This document shows, in pieces, positions 7,917-16,608 of a DNA stretch of 64,000 nt. The notes under the pieces are model-generated. The model had not been told where the DNA came from and searched no databases. It worked only from the letters and a program-made list of their open reading frames with translations. The stretch's first letter is position 1. Each line of letters starts with the position of its first letter. Location of the stretch: NCBI GenBank assembly GCA_038254435.1, contig JBBSGD010000001.1, positions 1 to 64,000 on the forward strand, read 5' to 3'. This DNA comes from JBBSGD01 sp038254435 (GTDB taxonomy: Bacteria; Actinomycetota; CADDZG01; WHSQ01). The position numbers were made by a program, and so were the translations under genes.

Positions 7917-8857
7917 CAGTTGCCCGGCGGAGCGTGCTCGTCAGATGGGGTCCCCACACCGTCGTGCCGATAGGCGACCCCGGCGGGTGTCAGCTCGGCC
8001 TCGCCCGAGGTAAGCGGTTCTGCCCCGCCGTCGCTGAAGACATCCCATATCACCTTGGCGCCGTTGAAGACGGGCCCCTCGGTGCAGGCTCGTGCGTAGG
8101 TCATCGCCTCGTGCGGCTCCTCGTCCTTGTCCGGCTTGCGCCTCATGGGAACCACGCACGACATGCACACACCGAAGCCGCACGCCATGAGCTGTTCTAC
8201 CGCCACCTGCACCGGGATCTTGCGCTCGACGCAGACCTGCGACACGGCTGCCAGCATCGGGTCGGGACCGCACGCGTAGACGACCTCGGTCCCGCAACGA
8301 TCCATGACCTCGGGCAAGACGTCCGTAACGCGTCCTTCGTCTCCTGCGCTGCCGTCGTCGGTAGTGATCCTGTAGACGGAGGCGAGGCGGCGTACGTCGA
8401 TCGCATTGAGGAGAAGGCCGGCGGTGCGCGCGCCTAGGACGAAATCGACGCGATGGCCTTCGTTGCGGAGATCGTCGGCGAGATAGAACAGCGGCGCCGC
8501 TCCTATGCCCCCGCCCACGAGAAGGCAATGCGCCCGCCGGCGCGGCTGCGCGAAGCCCCGCCCGAGCGGTCCAACGATGTCGAGGATGGCGTGCGAGCGC
8601 AGCGTGGACAGGTAGCTGGTCCCCGCCCCCCTGATGTCAAAGACGATCTCGATGGTCGAAGCCCAACCACCGCGCCTGTGCATGCGATAAACGGAGAATG
8701 GGCGCCTCAGTATGTGGGCGTTGTCGGGCTGCAACGCGACGTTGACGAACTGCCCGGGGCGTGACTTCTCGCCGATCTGGGGTGCCACGAGGGTAAGCGA
8801 ATGGTAGTGCTCGCCGTACTTCTTGTGCGACAGAACCTCGCCGCTCGCCATCAGCAT
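7916..8857 (-). CDS. pyrK: Dihydroorotate dehydrogenase electron transfer subunit
   Basis: The 313-residue FAD/[2Fe-2S] protein passes electrons from PyrD to NAD+. It has the FAD-binding RRPFSVYR, the nucleotide-binding LLVGGGIGAAPLFYLA and a C-terminal iron-sulfur cluster with Cys in CGFGVCMSC (about residue 230) plus a later Cys in ARACTEGPVF. The ATG overlaps the carB TAA (TAATG). About 45 residues extend beyond the cluster, longer than the common PyrK, with no recognisable motif. Confidence 0.93.
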   Translation of the reverse strand: MLMASGEVLSHKKYGEHYHSLTLVAPQIGEKSRPGQFVNVALQPDNAHILRRPFSVYRMHRRGGWASTIEIVFDIRGAGTSYLSTLRSHAILDIVGPLGRGFAQPRRRAHCLLVGGGIGAAPLFYLADDLRNEGHRVDFVLGARTAGLLLNAIDVRRLASVYRITTDDGSAGDEGRVTDVLPEVMDRCGTEVVYACGPDPMLAAVSQVCVERKIPVQVAVEQLMACGFGVCMSCVVPMRRKPDKDEEPHEAMTYARACTEGPVFNGAKVIWDVFSDGGAEPLTSGEAELTPAGVAYRHDGVGTPSDEHAPPGN

Positions 8858-11800
8858 TAGACAACTCCGGGATTCGGACGCAGCGCCTCGTACCCGGCAA
8901 GGTGCTCTTGCAACGGGGTGACCTCGATCCTGGCCGAAAGCAGCGCCTCGATCCCCTGCACGGCCGCCGCCATGCCCGCCATCGTAGTGATGCACGGCAC
9001 ACCAGCCGCGACGGCCGCGGCTCTTATGTAGTAGCCGTCGGTCCTTGCTCCTCGCCCGAACGGGGTGTTGAACACCATCTCGATCTCGCCTGCGGCAATG
9101 CGCTCGGCGACGTTGGCCACGTCCGCAGAGGAGCCGCCCGAGACCTTGGGGACTACCTCGACACCGACACCCGCGCGTCGCAGCACGTTGGCCGTGCCCT
9201 TGGTAGCGGCGATGTGGAAGCCGAGGTCGGCGAGCCGCTTCGCCGGCCAGATCACCGCTCTCTTGTCGCGGTCGGCAAAGGACAGGAACACGGTTCCCTT
9301 GACGGGAAGCGTTACTCCGGCGGCGGCCTCGGCCTTGGCAAAGGCGAGCCCGAAGTTCGCGTCGATGCCCATGACCTCGCCGGTCGAACGCATCTCCGGA
9401 CCAAGTACGGCGTCGGCGCCCGGGAAGCGCTCGAAGGGCATGACCGCTTCCTTGACCGCCACGTGCGCGATGCCGTCGTGACCCACCTTGCGCTCTGGAA
9501 CGAGACCCTCGGCGCGGAGCTCGGCGAGCGTCGCTCCAATCATCACGCGCGCCGCCACTTTTGCAAGGGGCACGCCGGTCGCTTTGGACACGAACGGCAC
9601 GGTGCGGGATGCGCGCGGGTTGGCCTCGAGGATGTAAACGCGTTCGTCGCGCAGCGCGAACTGCATGTTGATCAGCCCGCGCACGCCGAGCGCGGCGGCC
9701 ACGGATTCGGTGTGCTCGATGACCTCTGCCACCTGTCGTTCGCCCAGCGTGAAGGGGGGAAGGGCGCAGGCAGAGTCGCCCGAGTGGACTCCCGCCTCTT
9801 CGATGTGCTCGAGCACCCCCCCGACGTAGAGCTCGGCTCCGTCGTAGACCGCGTCGCAGTCGACCTCGATGGCGTCTTCGAGGAACCTGTCCACCAGCAC
9901 CGGGTGGGAAGGAGACACTTTCGCCGCGCTCGTCATGTAACGCTCGAGAGAAGACTCCTCGTACACGATCTCCATGGCACGGCCCCCGAGCACGTAGGAC
10001 GGGCGCACGAGCACCGGGTAGCCGATGGATTGAGCCACGGCACGCGCCTCGGAAGCCGAACGGGCGACGCCGTTTGGAGGGTGTGGCAGGGCAAGGTCCG
10101 CAACGAGATCCCCGAAACGCTCCCTGTCCTCGGCCCGGTCTATGGCATCACACGTAGTACCGAGGATGGGCACCCCGGCGCGCTCGAGCGCGCCGGCAAG
10201 CTTGAGCGGGGTCTGGCCCCCGAGCTGGACGATGACGCCCTCGGGCCGCTCCCGCTCGACGACGTTCATGACATCCTCGAAGGTGAGCGGTTCGAAATAG
10301 AGACGATCCGAGGTGTCGTAGTCGGTAGACACAGTCTCGGGGTTGCAGTTGAGCATGATGGTCTCGTAGCCTGCGTCGCGCAGTGCGAACACCGCGTGCA
10401 CACAGCAGTAGTCGAACTCGATGCCTTGCCCGATGCGGTTGGGGCCCGACCCGAGGATCACCACTTTCCGTCCGCCGCCCGGAGCTATCTCGTCCTGCTC
10501 GTCGTAGGTGGAGTAGTAATAGGGCGTGTCGGCGGCGAACTCGGCGGCGCACGAGTCCACCGTCTTGTAGGCGGGCAGCACGCCCACGCCCTTTCGGCGC
10601 GCCCTGACAGCCGACTGCGTCGCCCCGGTCGCCGCGGCTATCTGTGCGTCCGAGAATCCAAGCTGCTTGGCGGCGCGCAGGAGTGTCGCGTCGAGTTCCT
10701 CGAGCGAGCGCTCTTCGAGCTCCCTGCGCGCTCGAGCGAGCCGCGCTATCTGCCCTACGAACCACGGATCCAAGAGCGATGCGCGCGCCGCGGAGCCCTC
10801 GTCGATTCCCGCGTACAGTGCGGCTTCCAGAAGCCTCAGCCTGTCTTCTGCCGGACGCGCGAGCCGCGCGAGCAGCTCGTCGCGCTCGAGTCTCGGTCCT
10901 CCCGCAAGACCGTCGAGGTCCCTCTCGAGCGAACGGTAAGCCTTTTGCACCGCTTCGGCGAAGGTCCTGCCTATGGCCATCGCCTCGCCCACGGACTTCA
11001 TCTTCGTGCCGAGCATGGCGTCGGCATCGGGGAACTTCTCGAAGGTCCAGCGGGGCACCTTCACGACGACGTAGTCGATGGACGGCTCGAAGCTCGCGGG
11101 GGTCTTCTTGGTGATGTCGTTGGGGATCTCGTCGAGGCTGTAGCCGACGGCGAGCTTCGCAGCGATCTTCGCGATCGGAAAGCCCGTTGCCTTGGACGCA
11201 AGGGCCGAGGACCGCGACACGCGCGGATTCATCTCGATCACGACGCGCCGCCCCGAGGCGGGGTCAACACCGAACTGCACGTTGGAGCCGCCGGTGGCGA
11301 CGCCGATGGCGCGCATTACGCGCGCGCCGTCGTCGCGCATTGCCTGGTACTCAACGTCGGTCAAAGTCATCGCGGGCGCGACCGTTACCGAATCGCCCGT
11401 ATGCACCCCCATCGGATCAATGTTTTCAATCGAGCACACGACAACCACGTTGTCGTTCCGATCCCGCATCAGCTCGAGCTCGTACTCCTTCCACCCGGCC
11501 AACGACTCTTCGACCGAGACCTCTCCGATGCTCGACAGGCGGACGCCCTCGGTTGCGATGGCGCGCAGCTGATCCGGAGTGCGAACGACGCCCGAGCCCC
11601 CGCCGCCGAGCACATAGGAAGGCCGCACGACGACCGGATAGCCGAGCTCGTGGCCGGCTCCCAGCGCTTCTTCTACCGAATAGGCGAAGCGGGCGCGCGG
11701 GACATCGAGCCCCGAAGCCTGCATGACGTCCCTGAACAGGCGGCGATCCTCGGCCCGGCGGATGGACTCGACGCCGGCGCCGATGAGCTCGACCCCGTTG

Positions 11801-12129
11801 GACTCGAGAACGCCTGAGGTCACAAGGTCCATGGCGACGTTGAGGGCGGTTTGGCCCCCGAGGGTCGGCAGGCACGCGTCCGGACGCTCACGTTCGATGA
11901 CCCTGGCTACGTAGGCGGGCGTGATGGGCTCGACGTAAGTGGCGTCGGCGAACTCCGGGTCTGTCATTATCGTCGCCGGATTGGAGTTGACGAGGACCAC
12001 CCTGTAGCCCTCCGCCTTGAGGGCCCGGCACGCCTGGACTCCCGAGTAGTCGAACTCACAAGCCTGCCCTATGACGATCGGACCGGAGCCGATGACAAGG
12101 ATCGAGTGAAGATCGTCGCGCCTAGGCAT
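8857..12129 (-). CDS. carB: Carbamoyl-phosphate synthase large subunit
   Basis: This 1090-residue subunit makes carbamoyl phosphate from ammonia, bicarbonate and two ATP. It holds two homologous ATP-grasp halves: ILVIGSGPIVIGQACEFDYS at the start and VVILGSGPNRIGQGIEFDYC at mid-protein, with FGVDPASGRRVVIEMNPRVS and ILEANPRASRTVPFVSKATG as the metal-binding ends. The C-terminal MGS-like allosteric domain follows (KRLADLGFHIAATKGTANVL), where UMP inhibition usually acts. Length is normal. Its ATG lies inside the 3' end of a decayed VOC gene that separates it from carA. Confidence 0.97.
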   Translation of the reverse strand: MPRRDDLHSILVIGSGPIVIGQACEFDYSGVQACRALKAEGYRVVLVNSNPATIMTDPEFADATYVEPITPAYVARVIERERPDACLPTLGGQTALNVAMDLVTSGVLESNGVELIGAGVESIRRAEDRRLFRDVMQASGLDVPRARFAYSVEEALGAGHELGYPVVVRPSYVLGGGGSGVVRTPDQLRAIATEGVRLSSIGEVSVEESLAGWKEYELELMRDRNDNVVVVCSIENIDPMGVHTGDSVTVAPAMTLTDVEYQAMRDDGARVMRAIGVATGGSNVQFGVDPASGRRVVIEMNPRVSRSSALASKATGFPIAKIAAKLAVGYSLDEIPNDITKKTPASFEPSIDYVVVKVPRWTFEKFPDADAMLGTKMKSVGEAMAIGRTFAEAVQKAYRSLERDLDGLAGGPRLERDELLARLARPAEDRLRLLEAALYAGIDEGSAARASLLDPWFVGQIARLARARRELEERSLEELDATLLRAAKQLGFSDAQIAAATGATQSAVRARRKGVGVLPAYKTVDSCAAEFAADTPYYYSTYDEQDEIAPGGGRKVVILGSGPNRIGQGIEFDYCCVHAVFALRDAGYETIMLNCNPETVSTDYDTSDRLYFEPLTFEDVMNVVERERPEGVIVQLGGQTPLKLAGALERAGVPILGTTCDAIDRAEDRERFGDLVADLALPHPPNGVARSASEARAVAQSIGYPVLVRPSYVLGGRAMEIVYEESSLERYMTSAAKVSPSHPVLVDRFLEDAIEVDCDAVYDGAELYVGGVLEHIEEAGVHSGDSACALPPFTLGERQVAEVIEHTESVAAALGVRGLINMQFALRDERVYILEANPRASRTVPFVSKATGVPLAKVAARVMIGATLAELRAEGLVPERKVGHDGIAHVAVKEAVMPFERFPGADAVLGPEMRSTGEVMGIDANFGLAFAKAEAAAGVTLPVKGTVFLSFADRDKRAVIWPAKRLADLGFHIAATKGTANVLRRAGVGVEVVPKVSGGSSADVANVAERIAAGEIEMVFNTPFGRGARTDGYYIRAAAVAAGVPCITTMAGMAAAVQGIEALLSARIEVTPLQEHLAGYEALRPNPGVV

Positions 12130-12270
12130 GATCCTCGTAGTGCACTATCTCCATGCGGTTGCCGGCCGGGTCACGGGTGTAGCAGCGCGGCCGGCCCCGA
12201 ATCGCGTCGCGTGCTCGACGTGAGCACTCACGTTGACGTGGTCTATGGCGAGAGCGAATCCCGTACACAT
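12122..12270 (-). pseudogene. Remnant of a VOC (glyoxalase-fold) protein between carA and carB
   Basis: An ATG at 12270 begins FALAIDHVNVSAHVEHATRF, typical of the first strand of a vicinal oxygen chelate domain. After about 25 codons the frame must change, and the next frame gives GRPRCYTRDPAGNRMEIVHY up to a TAG at 12122, typical of the last strand of such a domain. The roughly 60-70 residues that should lie between are missing. The start overlaps the stop of the 35-codon gene (TGATG), and the stop overlaps the carB start, so the original gene was translationally coupled on both sides. Confidence 0.72.
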
Positions 12271-12377
12271 CAACGCCTGGCAGAGCCCTTGGCCTGAGCT
12301 TTGCGCTGCTCTCTTGCACGCTTCTTGCGCTGGCGGTCCTTCTTCCAGCGAGTGACCTTGCGGTCCCCTCGTCCCAT
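12270..12377 (-). CDS. Small highly basic protein, 35 codons
   Basis: ATG at 12377 to TGA at 12270 encodes MGRGDRKVTRWKKDRQRKK followed by a Arg/Lys/Gln/Ala tail; about half the residues are Arg or Lys. A strong AAGGAGG stands 4 nt before the ATG, better than the ribosome binding sites of most neighbours. The TGA overlaps the start of the VOC remnant. The opening resembles the first residues of small ribosome-associated basic proteins, but I cannot assign it. RNA or ribosome binding is a guess from charge alone. Coding is supported by the Shine-Dalgarno site and the junction, not by known homologues. Confidence 0.6.
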   Translation of the reverse strand: MGRGDRKVTRWKKDRQRKKRAREQRKAQAKGSARR

Positions 12378-12416
12378 TCATCCTCCTTTTCTCGGTGTGA
12401 TCCGCACGCTACCCCG

Positions 12417-13637
12417 CTACCCGGCCGCGCTCACGTGAGCCGGCTCGAAACGAGCGATGAGCGTGCGGAACTGTTCGAACAGGTAGCGCGAATCATGCGG
12501 GCCGGGCCCCGCCTCGGGGTGGTACTGAACCGAGTAGGCAAGGCCGGGCATCTCGAACCCCTCCACCGTGTGGTCGTTGAGGTTCACGTGCGTAAGGCGG
12601 GCCCCGGTTCCCTTTAGCGATGCCTCGTCGACGACGAATCCGTGATTCTGGCAGGTGATCTCGACGCGCTCGCACCCGAGCCTTCGCACGGGATGGTTGG
12701 CGCCGCGATGGCCGAACGGCAGCTTGTAGGTTGCGCCCCCGGCCGCCAGGGCGAGGATCTGGTGCCCGAGACAGATCCCGAAGATGGGCCGGCGGCCGAG
12801 CAGGGACCGGACCGTGGCGATGCCCGCCGACACCGGCTCCGGATCTCCGGGCCCGTTGGACAGGAAGACGCCGTCGAATCCCCCCTGCAGGATCTCCTTC
12901 GCGCCCGTATGCGCAGGCATCACCGTGACATCGAAGCCGCTGGCGACGAGCAGATCGAGGATGTTGCGCTTCATGCCGAAGTCGATAGCTGCAACAGTGG
13001 ACCTCGGCCCGCGCCAGTCCTTGAGGAGCGCCGCGGTCGCGGGCGACGCTTCCTTGCCGGACGCATAGCCACAGCGCGCCCGGTGATCGAGATCTGCAGC
13101 CGTCCATTCGTAGGGGACGGCCGTGGTCACGTCGCCCGTGATGTCTCGCCCGATGAGCGAAGGAGAGTCCCGGGCGATGTCCACGAGGTCTGAGGCGTCG
13201 AGCACCTCGGTGGACAGAGCCGCCCGCATCGCCCCCGCGCTGCGCAGATGACGGGTCAGCGACCTCGTGTCCACCCCGCTGAGGGCGGGCACGCCGTGAC
13301 GCACGAGGTACTCGTCGAGGCCTCCCTGAGCCCGCCACGAAGAGTGGGGGCCGGACAGCTCGCGCACCACGAAACCGGACACGAAGGGCCGCTCCGACTG
13401 ATCGTCGTCCGGGTTCACACCGGTGTTCCCGATGTGCGGAGCCGTCATGGTCACTATCTGGCCGTAGTAGGAGGGGTCGGTAAGCACCTCTTGATAGCCG
13501 GTCATGCCGGTGTTGAAGCAGGCCTCCCCGGCCGCGGTTGCCAACGCCCCGAAGCCGCGGCCCCGCCATACCGAGCCGTCTTGCAGCGCAAGCAGCGCCG
13601 GGGGGCCGGACCCTACGAGAGCGCCTGCACCGGTCAC
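12417..13637 (-). CDS. carA: Carbamoyl-phosphate synthase small subunit
   Basis: The 406-residue glutaminase subunit hydrolyses glutamine and channels ammonia to CarB. The N-terminal domain includes FNTGMTGYQEVLTDPSYYGQ and PHIGNTGVNPDD. The C-terminal class I amidotransferase has the nucleophile in IFGICLGHQILALAAGG and the His/Glu pair in VQYHPEAGPGPHD. Its GTG overlaps the pyrC TGA (GTGA). It is separated from carB by about 290 bp holding the 35-codon gene and the VOC remnant, whereas carA and carB are normally adjacent. Confidence 0.96.
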   Translation of the reverse strand: MTGAGALVGSGPPALLALQDGSVWRGRGFGALATAAGEACFNTGMTGYQEVLTDPSYYGQIVTMTAPHIGNTGVNPDDDQSERPFVSGFVVRELSGPHSSWRAQGGLDEYLVRHGVPALSGVDTRSLTRHLRSAGAMRAALSTEVLDASDLVDIARDSPSLIGRDITGDVTTAVPYEWTAADLDHRARCGYASGKEASPATAALLKDWRGPRSTVAAIDFGMKRNILDLLVASGFDVTVMPAHTGAKEILQGGFDGVFLSNGPGDPEPVSAGIATVRSLLGRRPIFGICLGHQILALAAGGATYKLPFGHRGANHPVRRLGCERVEITCQNHGFVVDEASLKGTGARLTHVNLNDHTVEGFEMPGLAYSVQYHPEAGPGPHDSRYLFEQFRTLIARFEPAHVSAAG

Positions 13638-14947
13638 AACAGCGCCCCGTGAACCGGCTTGCCCGCGGCCGCGGTAAGCGTTCCGGCGAAGAACACCGCG
13701 CGCGCGCGGCCGGTTAGCTTCCGTCCCGCGAACGGCGTGTTGACGCTCTTTGACTGGAAGGCCCCGGGATCAACCGTCCACTCTGCCCCCGGGTCGATGA
13801 CCACGAGGTTCGCCGGCGCGCCCTCGATGATCGCACCTTGCCCGGGCAACCCGAGGATCTGCGCGGGCGCCGTCGATAGGCAGCTCACCGCGGCTGCCAT
13901 AGACAGGCGCCCTGGCCCGACCAGCTCGGTCAGCGTCAGCGCCAGCGCAGTCTCGAGGCCGATGAGACCGGGCGGCGCGAACTCGATCTCGCGATCCTTC
14001 TCCTCGAGGGCGTGCGGCGCGTGATCCGTCGCGATGACGTCGATAGTGCCGTCGGCAAGCCCCGCGATCACCGCCTCCTTGTCGGCTTCACCCCGCAAGG
14101 GCGGATTCACCTTGGCCAGCGGGTCATAGCCCTCGAGCAGCTCCTCGCTGAGCGAGAAGTGGTGGGGAGTCGCCTCGGCCGTTAGGGGCAGCCCCTCCTC
14201 CTTCGCCCGCCTCACAATGGCGATGGTTCCGGTCGTCGACACGTGCAGCAGGTGCAGGCGGCACCCGGTGAGCCGACACAGGGCCACGTCGCGGGCCGCC
14301 ATCAGCTCTTCGGCCGCCGCCGGTATACCGCGCAGGCCGAGGGCGTGGGAGAGCGCGCTCTCGTTCATCTGGCCCCCGGCGGTGAGGGCTTCATCCTCGC
14401 AGTGCTCCGCGTAGACGGCACCGAACCCCCGCAGGTACTCCATCGCCCGCCGGGCGAACAACGAGCTCTGCACGCCGTGCCCGTCGTCGGTAAATAAACG
14501 AACGGCTGCAGGCGACCCGTACATCTCGCCGATGTCGGCCATGAGCCGGCCTTCGAGTCCCTTGCTGAGGGCTCCGGCCGGAACCACCTGGACGAGGCCC
14601 GCCTCACGCCCGAGTGCCCACACCTTCTCCGCGACCGAAGCCGTGTCCGCCACCGGGTCCGTGTTGGGCATGGCGCAGATCGCGGTGTAGCCCCCCGCCG
14701 CGGCCCCCGCCGACGCGGTAGCGATCGTCTCCTCGTCCTCACGGCCCGGCTCCCTGACGTGCGTGTGCATGTCTACGAGCCCGGGCGCCACCACGCACCC
14801 CGACGCGTCCACCAGCTCGGCGCCGCCGGCATCAAGGCCGGCGCCGATACCGGCCACCACCCTGTCTCGCACGAGCACGTCGGCAACCTCGTCACGCCCT
14901 GAGGCCGGGTCGACGAGGCGCCCTTTGGTGATCAGGTAGTCGGTCAC
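13634..14947 (-). CDS. pyrC: Dihydroorotase, class I
   Basis: The 437-residue zinc amidohydrolase cyclises carbamoyl-aspartate to dihydroorotate. It shows GLVDMHTHVREPG (HxH metal ligands and substrate Arg), MPNTDPVAD, the metal histidines in AEATPHHFSL and LLHVSTTG, and the catalytic Asp in ATDHAPHALEEK. The GTG at 14947 overlaps the pyrB TGA (GTGA) and gives the family length; upstream in-frame sequence lies inside pyrB. It is coupled on its other side to carA. Confidence 0.95.
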   Translation of the reverse strand: MTDYLITKGRLVDPASGRDEVADVLVRDRVVAGIGAGLDAGGAELVDASGCVVAPGLVDMHTHVREPGREDEETIATASAGAAAGGYTAICAMPNTDPVADTASVAEKVWALGREAGLVQVVPAGALSKGLEGRLMADIGEMYGSPAAVRLFTDDGHGVQSSLFARRAMEYLRGFGAVYAEHCEDEALTAGGQMNESALSHALGLRGIPAAAEELMAARDVALCRLTGCRLHLLHVSTTGTIAIVRRAKEEGLPLTAEATPHHFSLSEELLEGYDPLAKVNPPLRGEADKEAVIAGLADGTIDVIATDHAPHALEEKDREIEFAPPGLIGLETALALTLTELVGPGRLSMAAAVSCLSTAPAQILGLPGQGAIIEGAPANLVVIDPGAEWTVDPGAFQSKSVNTPFAGRKLTGRARAVFFAGTLTAAAGKPVHGALL

Positions 14948-15882
14948 GACTGCGTCTCCACTTCCTCGGCGCGCCCCCCGAGCATTAGATAGAGAAGGCT
15001 CATGCGCACGGCCAGCCCATTGGCGACCTGGTCCAGCACGATCGAGCGGGGAAGCTCGGACACGTCTGCGGCGATCTCGACGCCCCGATTCATGGGTCCC
15101 GGGTGCATGACGAGCGCTTCGGGCTTCATACGGGCGACCCTGCGCGAGTCGAGCCCCCACAGGGCCGCATACTCACGGTTGCTGGGAAACAGCTGCTCCG
15201 CCTGGCGTTCCTTCTGAACCCGCAGCAAGTAGCAGACGTCAAGCTCCCCGATGACGTCGTCGAGAGAGGTCGAGATCTTTGCTCCCCACTGCGCAGCCTC
15301 GGGGGGAACGAGGGTGGGCGGCCCGACGAGCGTTACCTCGGCCCCCATCGTCACGAACCCCTTGACGTTGGACCGCGCCACGCGCGAGTGGGCAACGTCC
15401 CCCACGATCGCCACCTTCAGCCCATTGAGGTCCTTGAATCGCTCCCGGATCGAAAAAAGGTCGAGAAGCGCCTGGGTGGGGTGCTCGTGCTGCCCGTCTC
15501 CGGCGTTGAGGACGCTTGCCTTCACCCACCTCGACAGCTGCAGGGGCGCACCCGACGAGCCGTGCCGCACGATTATCGCATCTACCCCCATGGCTTCGAG
15601 GGTCCACGCCGTGTCCTTGAAGGACTCACCCTTGGCTACCGAAGACTTGGAGTCGGCGGAGAAGTTGATCACGTCGGCGGACAGCCGTTTTGCCGCCAGC
15701 TCGAAGGAGATCCTTGTGCGGGTCGAGGCCTCGTAGAAGAGGTTGCAGACCGTTCTGCCCCTCAGCGTGGGCAGCTTCTTGATCGGCCGCGCAGTGACCT
15801 GGCGCAGGGACTCGGCGGTGTCGAGGATCTTGGTGATGTCCTCGGGCCCGAGCTGGTCCATCGACAACAGGTGCTTGATCAT
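14944..15882 (-). CDS. pyrB: Aspartate carbamoyltransferase catalytic subunit
   Basis: The 312-residue enzyme transfers the carbamoyl group to aspartate. Carbamoyl-phosphate binding is shown by FYEASTRTRISFELAAKRL, and aspartate-side contacts by GDGQHEHPTQALLDLF, KVAIVGDVAHSRVARSN and MHPGPMNRGVEI. The ATG overlaps the pyrR stop (ATGA). No regulatory subunit gene pyrI is present nearby, as expected for Actinomycetota, where control is exerted through PyrR and CarB. Confidence 0.97.
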   Translation of the reverse strand: MIKHLLSMDQLGPEDITKILDTAESLRQVTARPIKKLPTLRGRTVCNLFYEASTRTRISFELAAKRLSADVINFSADSKSSVAKGESFKDTAWTLEAMGVDAIIVRHGSSGAPLQLSRWVKASVLNAGDGQHEHPTQALLDLFSIRERFKDLNGLKVAIVGDVAHSRVARSNVKGFVTMGAEVTLVGPPTLVPPEAAQWGAKISTSLDDVIGELDVCYLLRVQKERQAEQLFPSNREYAALWGLDSRRVARMKPEALVMHPGPMNRGVEIAADVSELPRSIVLDQVANGLAVRMSLLYLMLGGRAEEVETQS

Positions 15883-16472
15883 CGGGCGCCTCCCGCCTTG
15901 CCGGAGCCGATGAGGACCGCGTCCTCACCGTCGATCTCGGTGACGAGGACCTTGACGATCTCGTGCGCCGCAGTGGGCAGGTTCTTTCCCACGTGGTCTG
16001 CCCTGATCGGGAGCTCCCGGTGGCCTCTGTCGACCAGCACGGCCAGGCGCACTGCGCGTGGCCGCCCGAGGTCGAGCAGCGCATCGAAAGCCGACCGGAT
16101 CGTGCGCCCGGTGAAGAGCACGTCGTCGACCAGCACCACCACCCTCCCGTCGAGGTCCGGGGGCACGGTGGTCGATTCGAGGCTCCGGGGGCCCCGCAGC
16201 GAGACGTCGTCACGGTACAGAGAAACGTCCAGCGCGCCGGACGGGAGATCGACTCCCTCGAACGAAGCTATCGCCGCCGCCAGCCGATCGGCGAGGGGCG
16301 CACCGCGCGTCCTGATCCCCACGAGCACGAGGTCGTTCGTGCCCTTGTTGCGTTCCACGATCTCGTGGGCGATGCGGGTCAGGGCTCGCGTGACCTCATC
16401 GTTCTCCATGACCCGGGCCTTGACCAAGAAGTCCTCGGAGCGCTGCCCCGTTGAGTCTGCGGCGGATCTCAC
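15879..16472 (-). CDS. pyrR: Bifunctional pyr operon regulator / uracil phosphoribosyltransferase
   Basis: The 197-residue protein binds pyr leader RNA when UMP or UTP is high and usually also has weak uracil phosphoribosyltransferase activity. It shows RIAHEIVERNKG, VGIRTRGAPLADRLA, the PRPP loop VVVLVDDVLFTGRTIRSA and LAVLVDRGHRELPIRADHVG. The GTG at 16472 matches the length of mycobacterial PyrR, yet it stands directly after a run of seven T with no Shine-Dalgarno sequence. Instead it overlaps the stop of a 28-codon leader ORF (GTGA), so it is probably translated by coupling. An internal TTG at 16427 is a less likely alternative start. Confidence 0.95.
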   Translation of the reverse strand: MRSAADSTGQRSEDFLVKARVMENDEVTRALTRIAHEIVERNKGTNDLVLVGIRTRGAPLADRLAAAIASFEGVDLPSGALDVSLYRDDVSLRGPRSLESTTVPPDLDGRVVVLVDDVLFTGRTIRSAFDALLDLGRPRAVRLAVLVDRGHRELPIRADHVGKNLPTAAHEIVKVLVTEIDGEDAVLIGSGKAGGAR

Positions 16473-16555
16473 AAAAAAACGCCTCCCACGGGGAGGCGAA
16501 GCGCTGCGGCGAAATAACTACTCGCCGGGTGGCCGGCGTGCGCGGGGACAGTCAC
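16469..16555 (-). CDS. pyr operon leader peptide, 28 codons
   Basis: GTG at 16555 to TGA at 16469 encodes VTVPAHAGHPASSYFAAAL followed by a short tail ending GGVFL. AAAGGAG (16568-16562) lies 6 nt before the GTG, and directly upstream of that is the PyrR-binding hairpin. The reading frame runs straight through the terminator-like hairpin, whose T-run encodes the final Val-Phe-Leu, and the stop overlaps the pyrR GTG. There is no run of regulatory codons, so its role is more likely ribosome traffic than codon sensing. Translation is inferred from the site and the junctions. Confidence 0.7.
   Translation of the reverse strand: MTVPAHAGHPASSYFAAALRLPVGGVFL
16473..16498 (-). terminator. Intrinsic terminator hairpin in the pyr leader
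   Basis: On the minus strand CGCCTCCC and GGGAGGCG pair around a three-base loop and are followed by seven T, ending one base before the pyrR GTG. This is a good factor-independent terminator placed inside the leader peptide frame, so a translating ribosome would prevent it from folding. Confidence 0.75.
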
Positions 16556-16568
16556 GAGTCACTCCTTT

Positions 16569-16587
16569 CCGGCCTCTCAGAGCCGGG
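16569..16587 (-). promoter_or_regulatory. PyrR-binding RNA hairpin
   Basis: The minus-strand RNA reads CCCGGCUCUGAGAGGCCGG. CCGG pairs with CCGG around a loop that contains CUGAGAGG, matching the PyrR recognition consensus CNGNGAGG described for Bacillus and mycobacterial pyr leaders. The 3' arm directly abuts AAAGGAG, the ribosome binding site of the leader peptide, so PyrR binding would be expected to stabilise the hairpin and block that site. Confidence 0.78.
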
Positions 16588-16608
16588 TTAAAGGACGGTT
16601 CTTGTCAC

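Noticed and set aside
8902..11817. A 971-codon open frame on the plus strand opposite carB
   Set aside because: It is antisense to an intact, fully recognisable carB. High GC leaves the opposite frame free of stops, and its translation is His/Arg/Gly/Asp-rich with no family signature.
16473..16498. The hairpin plus T-run as an ordinary terminator of an upstream gene
   Set aside because: It lies downstream of the pyr promoter and PyrR site and inside an ORF that overlaps pyrR, and the upstream propeller gene already has a hairpin at 16674-16708.
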